Origin: Torreya grandis
Taxonomy: Eukaryota > Streptophyta > Pinopsida > Cupressales > Taxaceae
Direction of reading: 5' to 3'
Length of the DNA stretch: 64,000 nucleotides
Assembly (NCBI GenBank): GCA_037957365.1
Contig: JARHVA010004254.1
Location: forward strand, 20,001 to 84,000
Positions 34,801 to 46,899 of this stretch are shown piece by piece. Position 1 is the first letter of the stretch; every line of letters begins with the position of its first letter. The notes under the pieces are model-generated. The model did no database searches. It was given only the letters and a program-made list of their open reading frames with translations, and was not told where the DNA came from. The position numbers and the translations under genes were made by a program.

Positions 34801-36290
34801 TTCTCTCTCTTGATGTTGAGTGAACTAACAATTTGATCTCAGAGTTTCAAAAACTGAACTTTTGTCATAGCTTTAGTGAAGATATCTGCAACCTATTCCT
34901 GTGTGTTTATACACTTCAATTCTACATCTTTTTTCTAAACCAAATCTCAAATAAAATGGTACTTCAAATCAAAATACTTTGATCTATTGTGATGCACTAT
35001 ATTCTTGGCTAATTTTATTGCACTTAAATTATCACAAAAAATTACTGTAGGCTGAATTTGTTTCTCTCTAATTTATTCTAAAACCTTTCAGAGCCATAAT
35101 GCTTGTGTACCTGCTGAAGTGACTGCATATATTCTAATTCTGTAGATGAAAGAGCAACTGAGCTTTGATTTTTTGAACTCCATGTAACCAAACCAGAACC
35201 AAGTGAAAAATAATTCCCAAATGTAGACTGTAGGTCATCCAAACTACCACCCCATTCAAAATCACTAAAACCAAAAAGTTAAAACTTTTTAGTAGCATTA
35301 TAGTGAATACCAAAGCCAATATTACCCTTCACATACCTCAAAATTCTCTTATATGTCTTCATATGAATTTCATATGGCTCAGACATATATCTTGATACAA
35401 GAGAAATTAAGTAAGTAATATCTCGTTGTGTGTATGTTAGAAACATTAAGCTTCCAACAATACTTATATAAGTTGTCTCATAAACTTTTTCAACACCATC
35501 TTCTCTACATAGCATAACTCTATGAGCAGTTAAAGTAGAGACTGGATTACAATCAACCATATTGAATTCCTTTAACATATCATTTTCATACCTTGTTTGA
35601 CAAATTAAGATGTCATCTTTACTCTGATGAACCTCCATCCCTAAAACATATTTCAAAAGACATAAATATTTCATTTCAAACTCATTCATCATTACAATTT
35701 TGAATTCATCCTTCACCTTAAGATTGTTGCCCATATACAACAAATCATCAACATACAAACTTATAATAAGGATATCATTACCTTCTTACTTGTAGTAAAG
35801 AGTAGGCTCACTTTTGTTTTTTTCTTATCCATTCTACTGAAAATATCCATCGATCCTTGCATACCATGCTTTGGGTTCTTGTTTGATGCCATATAAAGCC
35901 TTCTTCAATGTGTAGACTTGACATTATTTACCTTGTACTTCAAAACCTTGTGGCTATTCTACATAAACTTCTTCTTTTAAGTACCCATTCAAGAAGGCAT
36001 TTTTCACATCCATATGATGTATGCTTCATTTCTTCTAATTTGATAGTGAAATCATCATTCTAATAGTCTCTTGTCTTGCTACTGGTGCAAAGGTCTCTTC
36101 ATAATCTATGTCATACCTTTGTGTGAATCCCTTAGAAACTAAATTTTCCTTGTGTATTTCAACACTTCCATCACTATTTTACGTAGTCTTGTAAACCCAT
36201 TTAGTACCAATATTTTTCTTGTCATATAGAAGCTCTATAAGCTCCCAAGTATCATTCCTATGAATAGAATATATCTCTTCTTGCATTGCT
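34801..36290 (-). pseudogene. Copia reverse transcriptase and RNase H (frameshifted)
   Basis: An open stretch of 159 codons (35279-35758) begins at the catalytic YVDDLLYMGN and runs through YLCLLKYVLGMEVHQSKDDI, ICQTRYENDMLKEFNM and VGSLMFLTYTQRDITYLISL. A shift then leads to GFSDFEWGGSLDDLQSTFGN (RNase H, catalytic Asp in SDFEW) and SVALSSTELEYM. The end reads KYFDLKYHFI and VADIFTKAM before the polypurine tract. The N-terminal half (NIGTKWVYKTT, then lost frames from 36.18 to 35.76 kb) is broken. The 61-codon frame at 35134-35319 is a shadow. Confidence 0.8.
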
Positions 36291-37900
36291 TGCACCCAAA
36301 CATCATTAGTACATATATATTCAAAACATGATGGTTCAAAATAAGCTTGTGTAATTAAATCATAATTTATTGTCTCACCTCTTAGACATTCTTCATGTGA
36401 TTGGCTTCTTATACATTGATAAATTTCACTCAATATTTTTACCTTTCTTGAAGAACTAGGACTTGTAACAGGAGCCATGCTTAGAATACATGCACTAGAT
36501 GAGGGGCTATTTAATGGACTTGTACCACTTGGCATTGAAGTACTTGTGCGTCGATCATTAGTAATATAGTCATAATTACCATCAATAAAAATAGCTTTAG
36601 ACTTCTCAATATTTACTTTATCTTTATCATGACCATACACTCCCCTTTCATCAAAATTAACATTTCTTGACACAAGTACAATATTAGTGATAGGATTATA
36701 AATCCTATAAGATTTGCTTTGTTCACTATACCCAATAAAAATAAAATACAAAACTCACTCTTTAGATCTAATTTCTTCATTTTTTGATCATCTACATGAA
36801 CATAAGCTAAACAACTAAAAACTTTAAAATATTTTACATTAGGCTTATTTTCATACCATGCTTCATATGGAATCATGTTTTCAAGTGTACTAATGGGACT
36901 TCGATTGAGAATATATATTGTTGTAGTAACTGCATCACCCCAAAAAGAGTTGTTCCATCCCTTTGTTTGTAACATGTTCCTCACCATTTCAACTACTATA
37001 TGATTTTTCCTTTTAGCCACACCATTTTATTGAGGAGTGTAGGTAGTTTTGACTTGCCTTTTTGATGCCATTAAAATCAAAATAATTCATAAAATCATTT
37101 AAATAGAATTCACCTCCATGGTCATTCCTTAAGTACTTTATTTTGTAACCACTTTAATTCTCTACAAGGGCTTTAAATCTCTTGAATGTATCAAATGCTT
37201 CACTTTTTTTCTTCAAAAAATAAACCCACCACTTTCTTGAATAATCATTAATAAATGTAATGAAATATGATGACTTACCCAAAAAAGTTATTTGCATAGG
37301 ACCACAAATATTTGAGTGAACCAATTGAAGTGGATGATAAGCCCTCCATGCACTACCTTTTGGAAACTTTTCTCTTGCATGTTTGCCTTTAACACAACCT
37401 TCCCAAACTTATTTATGATCTTCAACCTTTGACAAACCATAAACTAATTCTTGTGATGTTAGTAACTTAAAAATTTGAAAATTCAAGTGTCCATACCTAA
37501 GATACCATAACTAACTTTTATCTTCATATGCCATATTTACAAGGCTATTACTATGCTCTCCAAAATTCAATGGGAACATGCTATTCTTAGACATAGGTAT
37601 TATTATAACAACATTATTTCCTTGATTATTATCATAGATGGTGTATTTCTTATCATCAAAAACCACCTTATAGTTCTTTTCACATAGCTATCCAACACTC
37701 AACAAATTATGTTTAAAACTAGGGGTGTAATAAATATCATTAATAATTTTCATACTTTTTGTAGTATTCACCTTCATAGTTCCTTTTGCTGCAACCTCCA
37801 AATATTTATCATCACCAAGTTTGATGTTAGTTTTGAAATTTATATCCATTGTAGAAAACAACACATTATTCCCTAACATGTGATTAGAACAACCTGAATC
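36290..37900 (-). pseudogene. Copia integrase, pre-integrase and protease (broken)
   Basis: Reading leftward from 37900: protease site VWYLDSGCSNHMLGN (DSG at 37892-37900) is intact, then an open stretch MLGNNVLFSTMDINFKTNIK to YYTPSFKHNLLSVG (37688-37879). A decayed integrase core follows, and then RKNHIVVEMVRNMLQTKGWN and SFWGDAVTTTIYILNRSPIS (36613-37020). Next comes the C-terminal FIGYSEQSKSYRIYNPITN inside 36179-36751, where 190 codons are open into the start of reverse transcriptase. Stops and shifts separate the parts. Confidence 0.8.
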
Positions 37901-37949
37901 TAAATACCAAACCTAATTATGACTATTTTCAGCTTTGTCATATGAAATG

Positions 37950-38970
37950 AACAATTTGCATGATGCATCACCATCCTCATTAGCATAATTAACACTTTTA
38001 TTTTCATTTCTTGATTTTAATATACATTCCCAATCAAAGTGACCATACTTATGATAGTAATAGCATTGAATATTTCTTTTATCAAATCTACCTCTACCTT
38101 TACCTATTGCAATTGAACCACCTCTTCTTCCTCTGTATCATCTTCAATAATTATATCCTCTTGAATAAATATAATTCATTTCTTTACCTTGTCCTTGATT
38201 ACTTTTGAAATTATATTTGCCTTTTACATCACTATTCTTATTTCTAGTGTTGGTACCTTCATTTTTTGTGATCTTTAATTTTGAGGCAAAAGCCTTCTCA
38301 TCACTTTCATTTAATGTGTCTCTTAGTATTTATTCATGTGACACAAGAGATCCAATCAGGTGATCAAACTCAAGAGTATTCAAATCTTTTATTTATTCAA
38401 TAATTATGACAACATGATTTCACCTTGGTGTTAGAAACCGTAACACCTTTTTTACAACAACCTCTTTATTCAACATTTCTCCAAGTGTAGCCATCTTGTT
38501 AACTACATCCTTTAATGTTACACAGAAATCACTCACACTTTTACCTTCTTGTATCTTTCAATTATCAAATTCTCTCTTCACTATTTGTAATCTAACCACT
38601 TTGACTTGCTCACTACCTTGGTAAGCTTCTTGTAGAGTTTTTCAAGCATCTTTGGCTATCTTTTCCCTTGAAATTATTGGAAATAGGTTCTTGTCTAGAG
38701 CTATTTGAATATGAAATAAATATTGTGATTTCTTTTTCTTAACTTCCTTCTTGACTTGCCTATCATTAGCTGGAATAGTGGCCTAATCACTTGGTTCATG
38801 ATAACTAGTTTCTATAATCTCCCATAATTCTTTTTCTATCAAAAGAATCATCATCTTGATTCTCTAATAATTATAATCATTACCACTAAATTCTAGAATA
38901 AGAAGACTATTAGAATTTGATATGATCAATTATTAAAAATATTTGAAACAAAAGACATCCACCCTAAAAC
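37950..38970 (-). pseudogene. Copia gag with decayed zinc knuckle
   Basis: The minus frame shows YQGSEQVKVVRLQIVKREFD, GKSVSDFCVTLKDVVNKMA and NTLEFDHLIGSLVSHE, the UBN2-type gag fold. A Gly/Arg-rich stretch and the knuckle CYYYHKYGHFDWEC (38024-38065) follow. As in the copia element at 25-31 kb, the second Cys of the knuckle is Tyr. Several stops interrupt the frame. The plus-strand 65-codon frame at 38011-38208 is a shadow. Confidence 0.75.
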
Positions 38971-38987
38971 CAAGCTCTGAAATAAAT

Positions 38988-39366
38988 TGAAGATTTTTAA
39001 ATATAGAAAAATAAACCACTACCTAGAAAGAAACTAGAAACTCAATGAAATAAATGCAATATTCATAACCAGAAGAAATATAGTATAGCCAAAATAAAAA
39101 TACTTCTTCAAATTATTTGAATCATTCTCCATAATAATAAAGATCAACTACAATGTATTAATATAATTGCATGTGAATGTGCTTTTCTAATTAATAAATA
39201 AAAATATTTTAAATTTATCTAAATAACAATTTGTATGCAATATAAGCTAAAGTTATCTCTAGCCTTTCAAAAGCTTTATTTTTCTAAAAAATATATTAAC
39301 TAATTATTAAATAAATTGCATTACTGAAGCCACTATAGAACTGGATTCAATATAAATTAACCAACA
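38988..39366 (-). repeat. 5' LTR of the 34-39 kb copia element
   Basis: The 379-base LTR begins TGTTGGTTAATT on the minus strand and ends TCTTCA. The adjoining primer-binding site is decayed: GCTCTGAAATAA at 38974-38985 on the plus strand against the expected GCTCTGATACCA. Confidence 0.7.
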
Positions 39367-39741
39367 CAGTGACATGATTATGTCTCCTATAGGGAAGGTA
39401 GAGTGAAAAATAATGATTTTCTTAAAGGTGGTTATAATCATTAGGTTTGTCAAAAAATAATGATTTGACCATAGAAAGTTATAATCATTTTCACATTGAA
39501 TTACATGGTTTAAAATGAGTTTTCTCTAAGAAGATAAAATATATCATTGATCAATTGGAATAAAATTTCTTGCATTTGGGTAATTTGGTAAGGGGAGATT
39601 ATGTGATAAACTCATAAAATAGATTTATGATGAGATGCTAAAGAATAACAACATGATTATAGCCTAAGTGTGAGTACAAAGATACATGTACAAACAAACA
39701 TTTTATTGTAAGTACAAATACTCAGAGGTGGGTGAATTAGT
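39367..39741. other. Short spacer between two retrotransposons
   Basis: No frame or motif is supported. The last bases, TACCT (39742-39746), are the left target duplication of the gypsy element that follows. Confidence 0.5.
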
Positions 39742-39746
39742 TACCT

Positions 39747-40894
39747 TGTTGGGCCCTTTTTTGATCTAAGTAGTGGACCCATGCCAACTCAGTGAACAAC
39801 TAGGTGCGAGTCAATCATGGTGGATGATTGTTGTTTTGTCTTCTAGTGGTGCCAAATGGCTATCAACTACCAACTTTATTTTGAATCAATCAACATCAAG
39901 AAGCAAGTGCATGGGTCAACAATTGGCCATTAAAGACAAGTAACTCCTTTTGAATCAAGTAGCATTGGGAAGCAGGCACACATGATAGCGACTATGAATT
40001 AAAGACAAAGTATAGTGGAGACTGTGGGATGTGTACCTCTAGCACCAGCTTAGTAATCAACATGATCTATTCCCCATGATCCAAGGATGCTTTGAAGCCT
40101 TATGAAAAGAAGCTGAGTTTAGTTGTAGAGAAAAGATGAACTAGAGTAGTGAAGCTCTAGTGAATTATTTCTAGATGATTACCATTAGCGTTAGAACTTA
40201 GTCCAAGATGATTTTTGATGATCTCTTTTGTAATAAGCTCACCTATGAGCTTGGGCCTTTAATAGCTTATGTCAATCATTTTTGCCATTTATATTGACTA
40301 TACATGTATTGTTGTTGAACTCTATTAATGAAGAACACTTTATGAATGTTTTGTGGATTGCATGATTTATTTTGTTGAATGTATATTGAGCTCTCATGAG
40401 CTTCTAGCCTAAATCATTCATGATAGACTTGTAGCTAGCAATGAACCCTTTGCCCATGATAAGAAATATGTTAATTATGGTTAAGACCCTATGCCTTAAA
40501 ATGATACCCACGTCTAAGCACAAGTCTATGCCTAATTCCCTTAATCAATTACCCAATTGGCCCTCAAGGCCCTAAATGCTATTTAGCCTATGAAACCCAA
40601 GGATTTCACCCATGAATACATAACCATCATTTCACTAACCCAAGCCCTTAAAGAATAGAGTCATGTCATGGCACAACTAGCCCAACATGGACCACAGTCC
40701 CTTCTCTACTACAATTTGGGTGAGAACATATGGCTTGCACCTTATGTATATTGATGACAACACAGTCAAGTGCTAAATGTTGAGTGCCATAGGATTAGTC
40801 AAGGATTGTACCCCTCTGGACAAGCCTAAATTTGAATTGGATAACTAGGGAAGTGCATGACTAGGCCCATGACCCAAACATCTACTATTAAACA
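39747..40894 (+). repeat. 5' LTR of the 40-51 kb gypsy element
   Basis: It begins TGTTGGGCC and ends near ATTAAACA. Shared runs with the 3' LTR include CCTTTTGAATCAAGTAGCAT and GGGAAGTGCATGACTAGGCC. A possible decayed primer-binding site of the Tat/Athila kind (TTGCTGGGACC) follows at about 40909-40919. Confidence 0.85.
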
Positions 40895-43420
40895 ACATTT
40901 TAGTTATGTTGCTGGGACCTATTACATTTTATTGTTACAATGGTGCACCAAGACAATGCTCCAATTCTCCCTTAAGAACATCAATCACTAGTTTGAATGA
41001 GTGGAAGATAGCTTTGCATTGAGGCATCTAACTTGTAAAGGATAAACCTAAGGAAGTGGGTCTAGAACCAATTGTATGATGCCCTGTACGAGTTTTTATT
41101 TTTTGAACTACTAGAGCAAGTATACCACTAGTTGGTTGATTATGTGACCCATAAAAGTCAAAGCTATGGATAGTGCTTCAAGTAGATGAAAGAGTGACTA
41201 GAGAGGTTTGAGAACTTAGATGCCACCTAGACTAGAGTAGCAGATAAATGGTGGCAAGGGGCACTAAATAGCTACATGCTTGAAATCATGGTATCAACAT
41301 ACTCCTTCCTTAAAGAAGTAGAATACCAATTATTACACAATCTTAGAGGCACATTTGTGAAATAACTCAACACCAAACTCAAGAAGATGATGGTGGATTA
41401 CATCTTTGAAATAGTAAGGATGGAAGGTTAAAGTCTTGTTACGTATGAGTAGTGTAATGGGGAAGGATTCATGTAGGTGAGACATAATGGAAGGGGATGA
41501 GTAGATTGATAACTGAGATCTTAGGAGATAGGCTTATAACAAGAGGATGTACAGACTGATAGAATATCTAGAACCTAGAATTGATAAGAGGACCCATAAC
41601 AAGTAAGAAGGACATGAGGAAGGATCTCTTGAATGGCATTTGTGACTAGAAGAAGCCCTCAAAGCCTTGGAATAAGTTCCATAGTTGACAGGTGAATGCT
41701 CAAGGTCCCTTCAAAACTTGACCATTAGAGACACATTGGATGAACCTACCCCTTTTGAACCTATGGCATAAGCTCATGCACTAAATCCCCCATAAGAAGA
41801 CAAAATATTGATAACTAACCTCGTTGTCAACTTAGACTTTGATTGATTTACAAATTTAGACCAGAACTTTATGATTGAACAAGTTATCCCATATAAGGAT
41901 GTAAGTAAAGATGCCTATAGACCTCAAGGTACTATCTTGACTAGATAAAACATGAGTGCAAGTACCCTAGTTTAGCTAATATTAGTTGTGTAGCCTAGGC
42001 AACAACCCATAGGAAGTGGCCCTATGTCACTAGTCAATAGTATAACACCATCATCTTATGTGGTGCCAATAGTAACCACTAAACTAGTGCCTAGATTAGA
42101 ACCTGGAGGCCTTGAAAGAAAAACACCAAGATAATTACCAAAAGGACAAATACCCTAGGCACTGATTGTTCCCCATCCCCAGATCTAATACGAGATGGTG
42201 ATGTCTCTGATTGAGTATTGAGGCATGGATAATGTCATAAAGCATGTGCTTAAGTGTGAATTAAAATGACATGCTCAGGGAAAAATCCAGTCTAAACATA
42301 AAGCCACTTAGTTCGTAACAACCTTGCTTGATCATGCCCATACTTGGTAAAAGAAGTTTGATCCTAATCAGGCTATGGTTGATTATGACACCCTGAATGG
42401 ATCCTTCTTGAAGGAGCTTGATATACTTGAGTTTGAGAAATAGAGCATCACCATGATCAAGGAGATCAACCCGGGATTATAAGAGAGCATGAACTTATAT
42501 GATGTTATATTAAAGACCTTCCTTTCCAAGCTACCTTACAATAGTCACCCCTTCTAGCATGCACAATGGTTCATTGGAGGATTGCTAATACAATTCTAAA
42601 GGGTGATATCCTTGAAAACATTCACAGATCCTTGGGAAGTGCTTGAAACCACTCTCAGAGCCAAGGTAGTTAGGAGCACTGATACAAGAATCAACACCTC
42701 ATGGAGGTGAAAATTGCATCTATGGCCTCCCAACTATAACAATTGAACACTATTTCATCACAAGATGATTGAAGTGAGTTTTGGTGCATTGACTACAAGA
42801 CAGAGGGCCATAATAGAAAGAATTATCTTTGGAGGAATTTACACGCACTATTTTTTAGCTATCAATTTTTTCATGAGGAACATGACATTTGTAACTACTG
42901 CTTATTACAACATGCCAATTAGGTTATCATAACCATTTATTATAAGTTGTTTGATGCGTACACTCACAACACAACTAACTATCGAGTAATTGATGAGATG
43001 CACCAGAACATGGAGAGATGTTCACGATAGGCAACTAAAATAGCTAGAGGGTAGATAAACCAAGGAAGTGAGGGTTATGGCCAATAGAATGATAGCTATA
43101 GGAACCAAAGAGGCACTAGAAGATGAGGTGGAGGATGTGGTAGAGGAATATTCCCATCATGATCTTGATACAAGTGTAGGTCAACTGAACAATATTAGCA
43201 TTATTTCCTGATGCATCTAATGTGTAGGGATTATCAAGGATTGCATGCAATTGAGGAGTGCCCAAACTTGTACAAAATGCTAACTCAAGGTAAAATGGGC
43301 ACGGACAAGGGTGTAAGGATAATTAGGCATGAGCCTAAAGATATGAAATGGGCTCCAAAAGTGTATACAACATGCATAGAGTCAATCAAATTATAGGTAA
43401 CCACATAGAGTGGGTTCACC
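40895..43420 (+). pseudogene. Gag region of the 40-51 kb gypsy element (broken)
   Basis: Plus frames with many stops read VTTLLDHAHTW near 42310, then DYDTLNGSFLKELDI and DPWEVLETTLRAKVV, in the manner of a gag capsid segment (aromatic-rich helix, then L-x-x-x-FL). Near 43220 a knuckle-like CRDYQGLHAIEECPNL is followed by KGVRIIRHEP. It lacks the second Cys and one spacer residue of CX2CX4HX4C. The stretch from 40.9 to 42.2 kb is coding-like in pieces but resembles no domain I can name. Confidence 0.5.
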
Positions 43421-43859
43421 ACTTAGCCACCAACTATTCCAACATAAGAGCTATGCCTAGAATATGGAAAACCAAGCTACACTAAATGCATAACATGGCT
43501 TGAGACAAAAAAAAATTCCCTGCCCTGACCCTCCACATCAGAAAGATGTCATACAACAAGCCATGAGCATAATACAAAATTTGTAAGGAGAAATCTAGCT
43601 AGCCAGAGATCTATAAGTGCAATCTACCACCTCACCTAGAAAGTAGGATATCCAGAAGGCTAAAGTACAGGAGATGATAGAGATCTTGTACCTCCTATAA
43701 ATAGATGGGATGCTTCCCCTACTAAAAAATTTACTCTTAGAGCATGCAGGGAGAAAGGTAAGTGAAGTTAGCAAGCCCCATGTAATTGAAGTTATTACAC
43801 CATATATGGAGTAGGTGCATGAAGTAAGTCATACTCAGAATGCATAGTATGACCAAAAG

Positions 43860-44130
43860 CTACTATTAAATTCCACCATCGATGGATGGTTTTTTTGTGA
43901 GGTGTTGATCAACACCATTACAAAGGTCAATATCCTAACCAATAATGCATGGGAAAAGATGGGTAGGCCCGCCTTGAGGCCATCTCTCTATGTACTCTTC
44001 ATGGCTAACAAGACTCAAGTGTATCTTATCAAAAAAAATTAGGTTACCATTGTAGATATTATGGGTGTTGAATTCCATTCTAACTTTAAGGTTATCGAGT
44101 TAGTTGAATAGGATAACTACCTATTACTTC
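43860..44130 (+). pseudogene. Protease region of the 40-51 kb gypsy element (broken)
   Basis: The frame reads KVNILTNNAWEKMGRPALRP, then SLYVLFMANKTQV, VTIVDIMGVEFHSNF and YLLLLRR. This follows the order of the aspartic protease of plant gypsy elements (N-x-L after the active site, W-x-x-LGRP, then the L-LGR block). The active-site triplet itself is not recognisable. Stops are present. Confidence 0.45.
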
Positions 44131-44479
44131 TAAGAAGGCTTTAGTGCCATGCCAAAAATGTAGATATGTACTTCAAGAAGTGATACATGACCTTTAAAAA
44201 TGGCAAGTAAAGGGTAGTGATTCCCCTTTCAAGTGACCAAGGACCCCCTATAAAGAGAGAATTGATATGAAGGATGAGATCAACCATATCTATAACATCA
44301 TGGCACAAGGCATCAAAAATCTCCATCATTCTGATCAAGGGGTGATTTATTGGGAGGATAGGTAGTCAACCTCAAAGACCATCAATGTCACTTGAGACCA
44401 ATGGGTTGAAAAGGCATATTAGGCCACTAGTCATAGCTTCCACTTGTTACGTGCAAAGGCACCAAATCCCGTAAGAATG

Positions 44480-45300
44480 GGCTGGGTCCAGATTGGTCGC
44501 ACCCTAAAATGATGGGCCTCACACTATGAGGAGAAAGGAAAGAGGGTACTCTACCTAAGCAAAGGTAAGCTTGCATCACTCTTAGAATTTGAGGGGAGTA
44601 ACCCAATGGAAAGGTATGTCAATGACCTCAAAGCATACATCCCAAAGGAGATAGATAGAATAGGTGCACTAGTGTATACCTTGAGAAGCACTACCACACA
44701 TTGGTGAGAAGCACAAAGGTCTAACTTACCAACCTAGCCAGAGGTAAAAGTGGCAATTTACACTAGATTCAAGAGGAATAATGATAACTTGGATATCTTG
44801 GCATACTCTAGTGAATCTAACCCTATGGTGCATGTTTGCCTATGTGAATATACATGGCCTGACTACGGCATGACTACCTCAAAAAAATATGGGTGCACAC
44901 CTTTTATAAGAATTTGAAGACATGTGCACAAGCATGGTAAGTGGTCAATGAGATGCAACAAGAAATAACCAATTGGGAGGCCCTTAAGGAGAAGTGTGTT
45001 AACACTTTCTACTTTTCCTCACAAAACTTGGATTTGGTCAAGCCACTACCATTAATTTAGAGGGCAGTGTTTGAAGACACTGTAATCCTCAAAGAGTACT
45101 TGAGATACATGTTCAAGGAAAACGGGCTAACACTCCCAAATTTTTTTTAGGAACAAATGCTTAATAATGACTCAAGTGAATAAAATGATGAAACCTACAA
45201 GGGTATTTATTGAAAGACACTAACTCTCAAAAGAAAGATCGTGTGCCAAGTAGATAATAGCAATCCCAGTGAAGAAAACCCCACTCATTTTCATGTAGAG
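44480..45300 (+). pseudogene. Second capsid-like segment between protease and reverse transcriptase
   Basis: The plus frame gives FEGSNPMERYVNDLKAYIPK, then IGALVYTLRSTTTHW. Further on it gives VNEMQQEITNWEALKEKCVN and TFYFSSQNLDLVKPLPLI. The pattern of a small helix with Trp, then E-I-T-x-W-E-x-L-K-x-x-x-x-x-TF-F, is what gag proteins of some plant gypsy elements show. Finding it downstream of a gag and protease, just before reverse transcriptase, is unusual. It could also be a piece of a second element that integrated here. Several stops break it. Confidence 0.4.
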
Positions 45301-45539
45301 ACAACATAGGGAACTTATAAATTTGAGGACTCACACTAAGGGAAGAATGAGCCATCATGTGCACCATTGAATACCATCAAGGTGGACATCAATATAGAAA
45401 GAGAGACAAAGATGGATACTCTAGGTGCCTATTGGTCTGACAAAAAGTTGGCACACATCATAGACCTCCTGAAGGAATTCTAAGATTTTTTTCCTAATAC
45501 TTATCAAGATATGAAGGGCACGTACCCATGCCTTGGGAA

Positions 45540-46870
45540 GATGAGCATAAATTTAGTTGATAGTACAAGACCAGTCAAAAAGTGCCCCTCTAGGATGAAT
45601 CCTAACCTTTATACCAAGGTTAAAATAGAGATCGATGTAATGTTGGTCACAGGGGTCATTTACCCTATGTAGGAGTCTGAGTGGCTGATCCCAATAGTAA
45701 TAAGCATCAATAAGGATGGGAACATATACATTTGCATTGATTACAAAATGTTGAATTCCACCTGTGTAAATGACCCCTTCCCTACTTTGTTCACTAAAGA
45801 AGTCTTGTAAGGTATCATAGGCTATGAGATATACACCTTTACTGATGAGTTCCCTAGATACCACTAAGTCTAGATTAAGGAGAAGGATAAGCCCAAAAAA
45901 ACCTTTATAATTGAATCAGGTTGTTTTGCTTATAATGTGATTCCCTTTGGACTCAAGAATGTGCCAAATTTGTTCTCTAGAGTGGTGATCATCACTTTCA
46001 AAAATTTCATCCATAGATTCTTCCAAGTTTATCTAGATGACTGGATGGTGTATGGCCTCATCAAGGACCATTATGACAACCTGTGTATAATGTTTGAAAG
46101 GTGCAGGAAAATTTAGATATCCCTCAACCTAAAAAAGGGCATCTTTGCAACACCATTTAGAAATTTTCTTGGAAATATCGTCTATAAGGATGGTTTGCTC
46201 ATTGATCCAACAAAGATCATTGTCATCATCCAGCTCTAGGCTCCTTCCACATAGGAAGATGTTTGTGCCTTTGTTGGCCACTGTGTGTATTATAGAAAAT
46301 TTATGAGTTATGTGAAGATTGTATCACCTATAGAAGAGCTCTTACACAAAGATGGACCATTATATTGGGGTAGAGTGCAAGATGATGCCTTTGAGACCTT
46401 GAAACTCATATTGGTTAACATGCTTATTCTCCAATTTCTCAAATGGATAACACCTTTTCATGTCTATGTTGATACTTTTGGCTCTAAAATTAGCACCACT
46501 TTATCACAACCTAGTAAAGGTAAGATGTACTAACCCATCTCCTTTGCCAATATAAAGTTAACCTCAATAGAGTAGAATTACATGATAATAGAGTGTGAGG
46601 CACTTACCATGGTCTATGCCTTGAAAAAAATTAGACAATATTTGTTAGCAACCTCATTCATATTTTTCACTGATCATGAGGTGCTCAAATACCTCATGAA
46701 CAAAACTATTTTACATGGGTACATATGAAAATGGATAGTTCTATTCCAGGAGTTCCAGTTCTTGGTTTTTGTTAAGCCTGGAAAGTAGAACTTGGGGCTA
46801 GACCATTTGTCTTGCATCAATTCATGGGATGTAATAATGCCTATTGAGGACAACATGCCAGACATGTAAC
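45540..46870 (+). pseudogene. Reverse transcriptase and RNase H of the 40-51 kb gypsy element (stops)
   Basis: Blocks in order are VKKCPSRMNPNLYTKVKIEI, IYICIDYKMLNS, YNVIPFGLKNVPNLFSRVV and the catalytic VYLDDWMVYG (YLDD at 46030-46041). Then come NLKKGIFATPFRNFLGNIV, YYRKFMSYVKIVSPIEELLH, the RNase H start TPFHVYVDTFGSKISTTLSQ, ECEALTMVYALKKIRQYL and FTDHEVLKYLMNKT. All lie in one reading frame with about eight stops, most of them TAG. The catalytic Asp pair of reverse transcriptase is intact. The 103-codon minus-strand frame at 45553-45864 is a shadow. Confidence 0.82.
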
Positions 46871-46899
46871 TTTATAGAGTCTAGTGCATCCCTGAGTAT

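Larger units (their letters stand above)
34691..39366 (-). mobile_element. Ty1/copia retrotransposon with truncated 3' LTR
   Basis: On the minus strand the order from 39366 leftward is 5' LTR (about 38988-39366), decayed primer-binding site, gag, protease, integrase, reverse transcriptase and RNase H, then a polypurine tract and only about 110 bases of 3' LTR (34691-34800). These match 39262-39366, sharing GCTTTATTTTTCTAAAAAAT. The internal frames are fairly well preserved, with open stretches of 159, 190 and 135 codons, although all are interrupted overall. The missing part of the 3' LTR means no left target duplication can be read. Confidence 0.85.
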
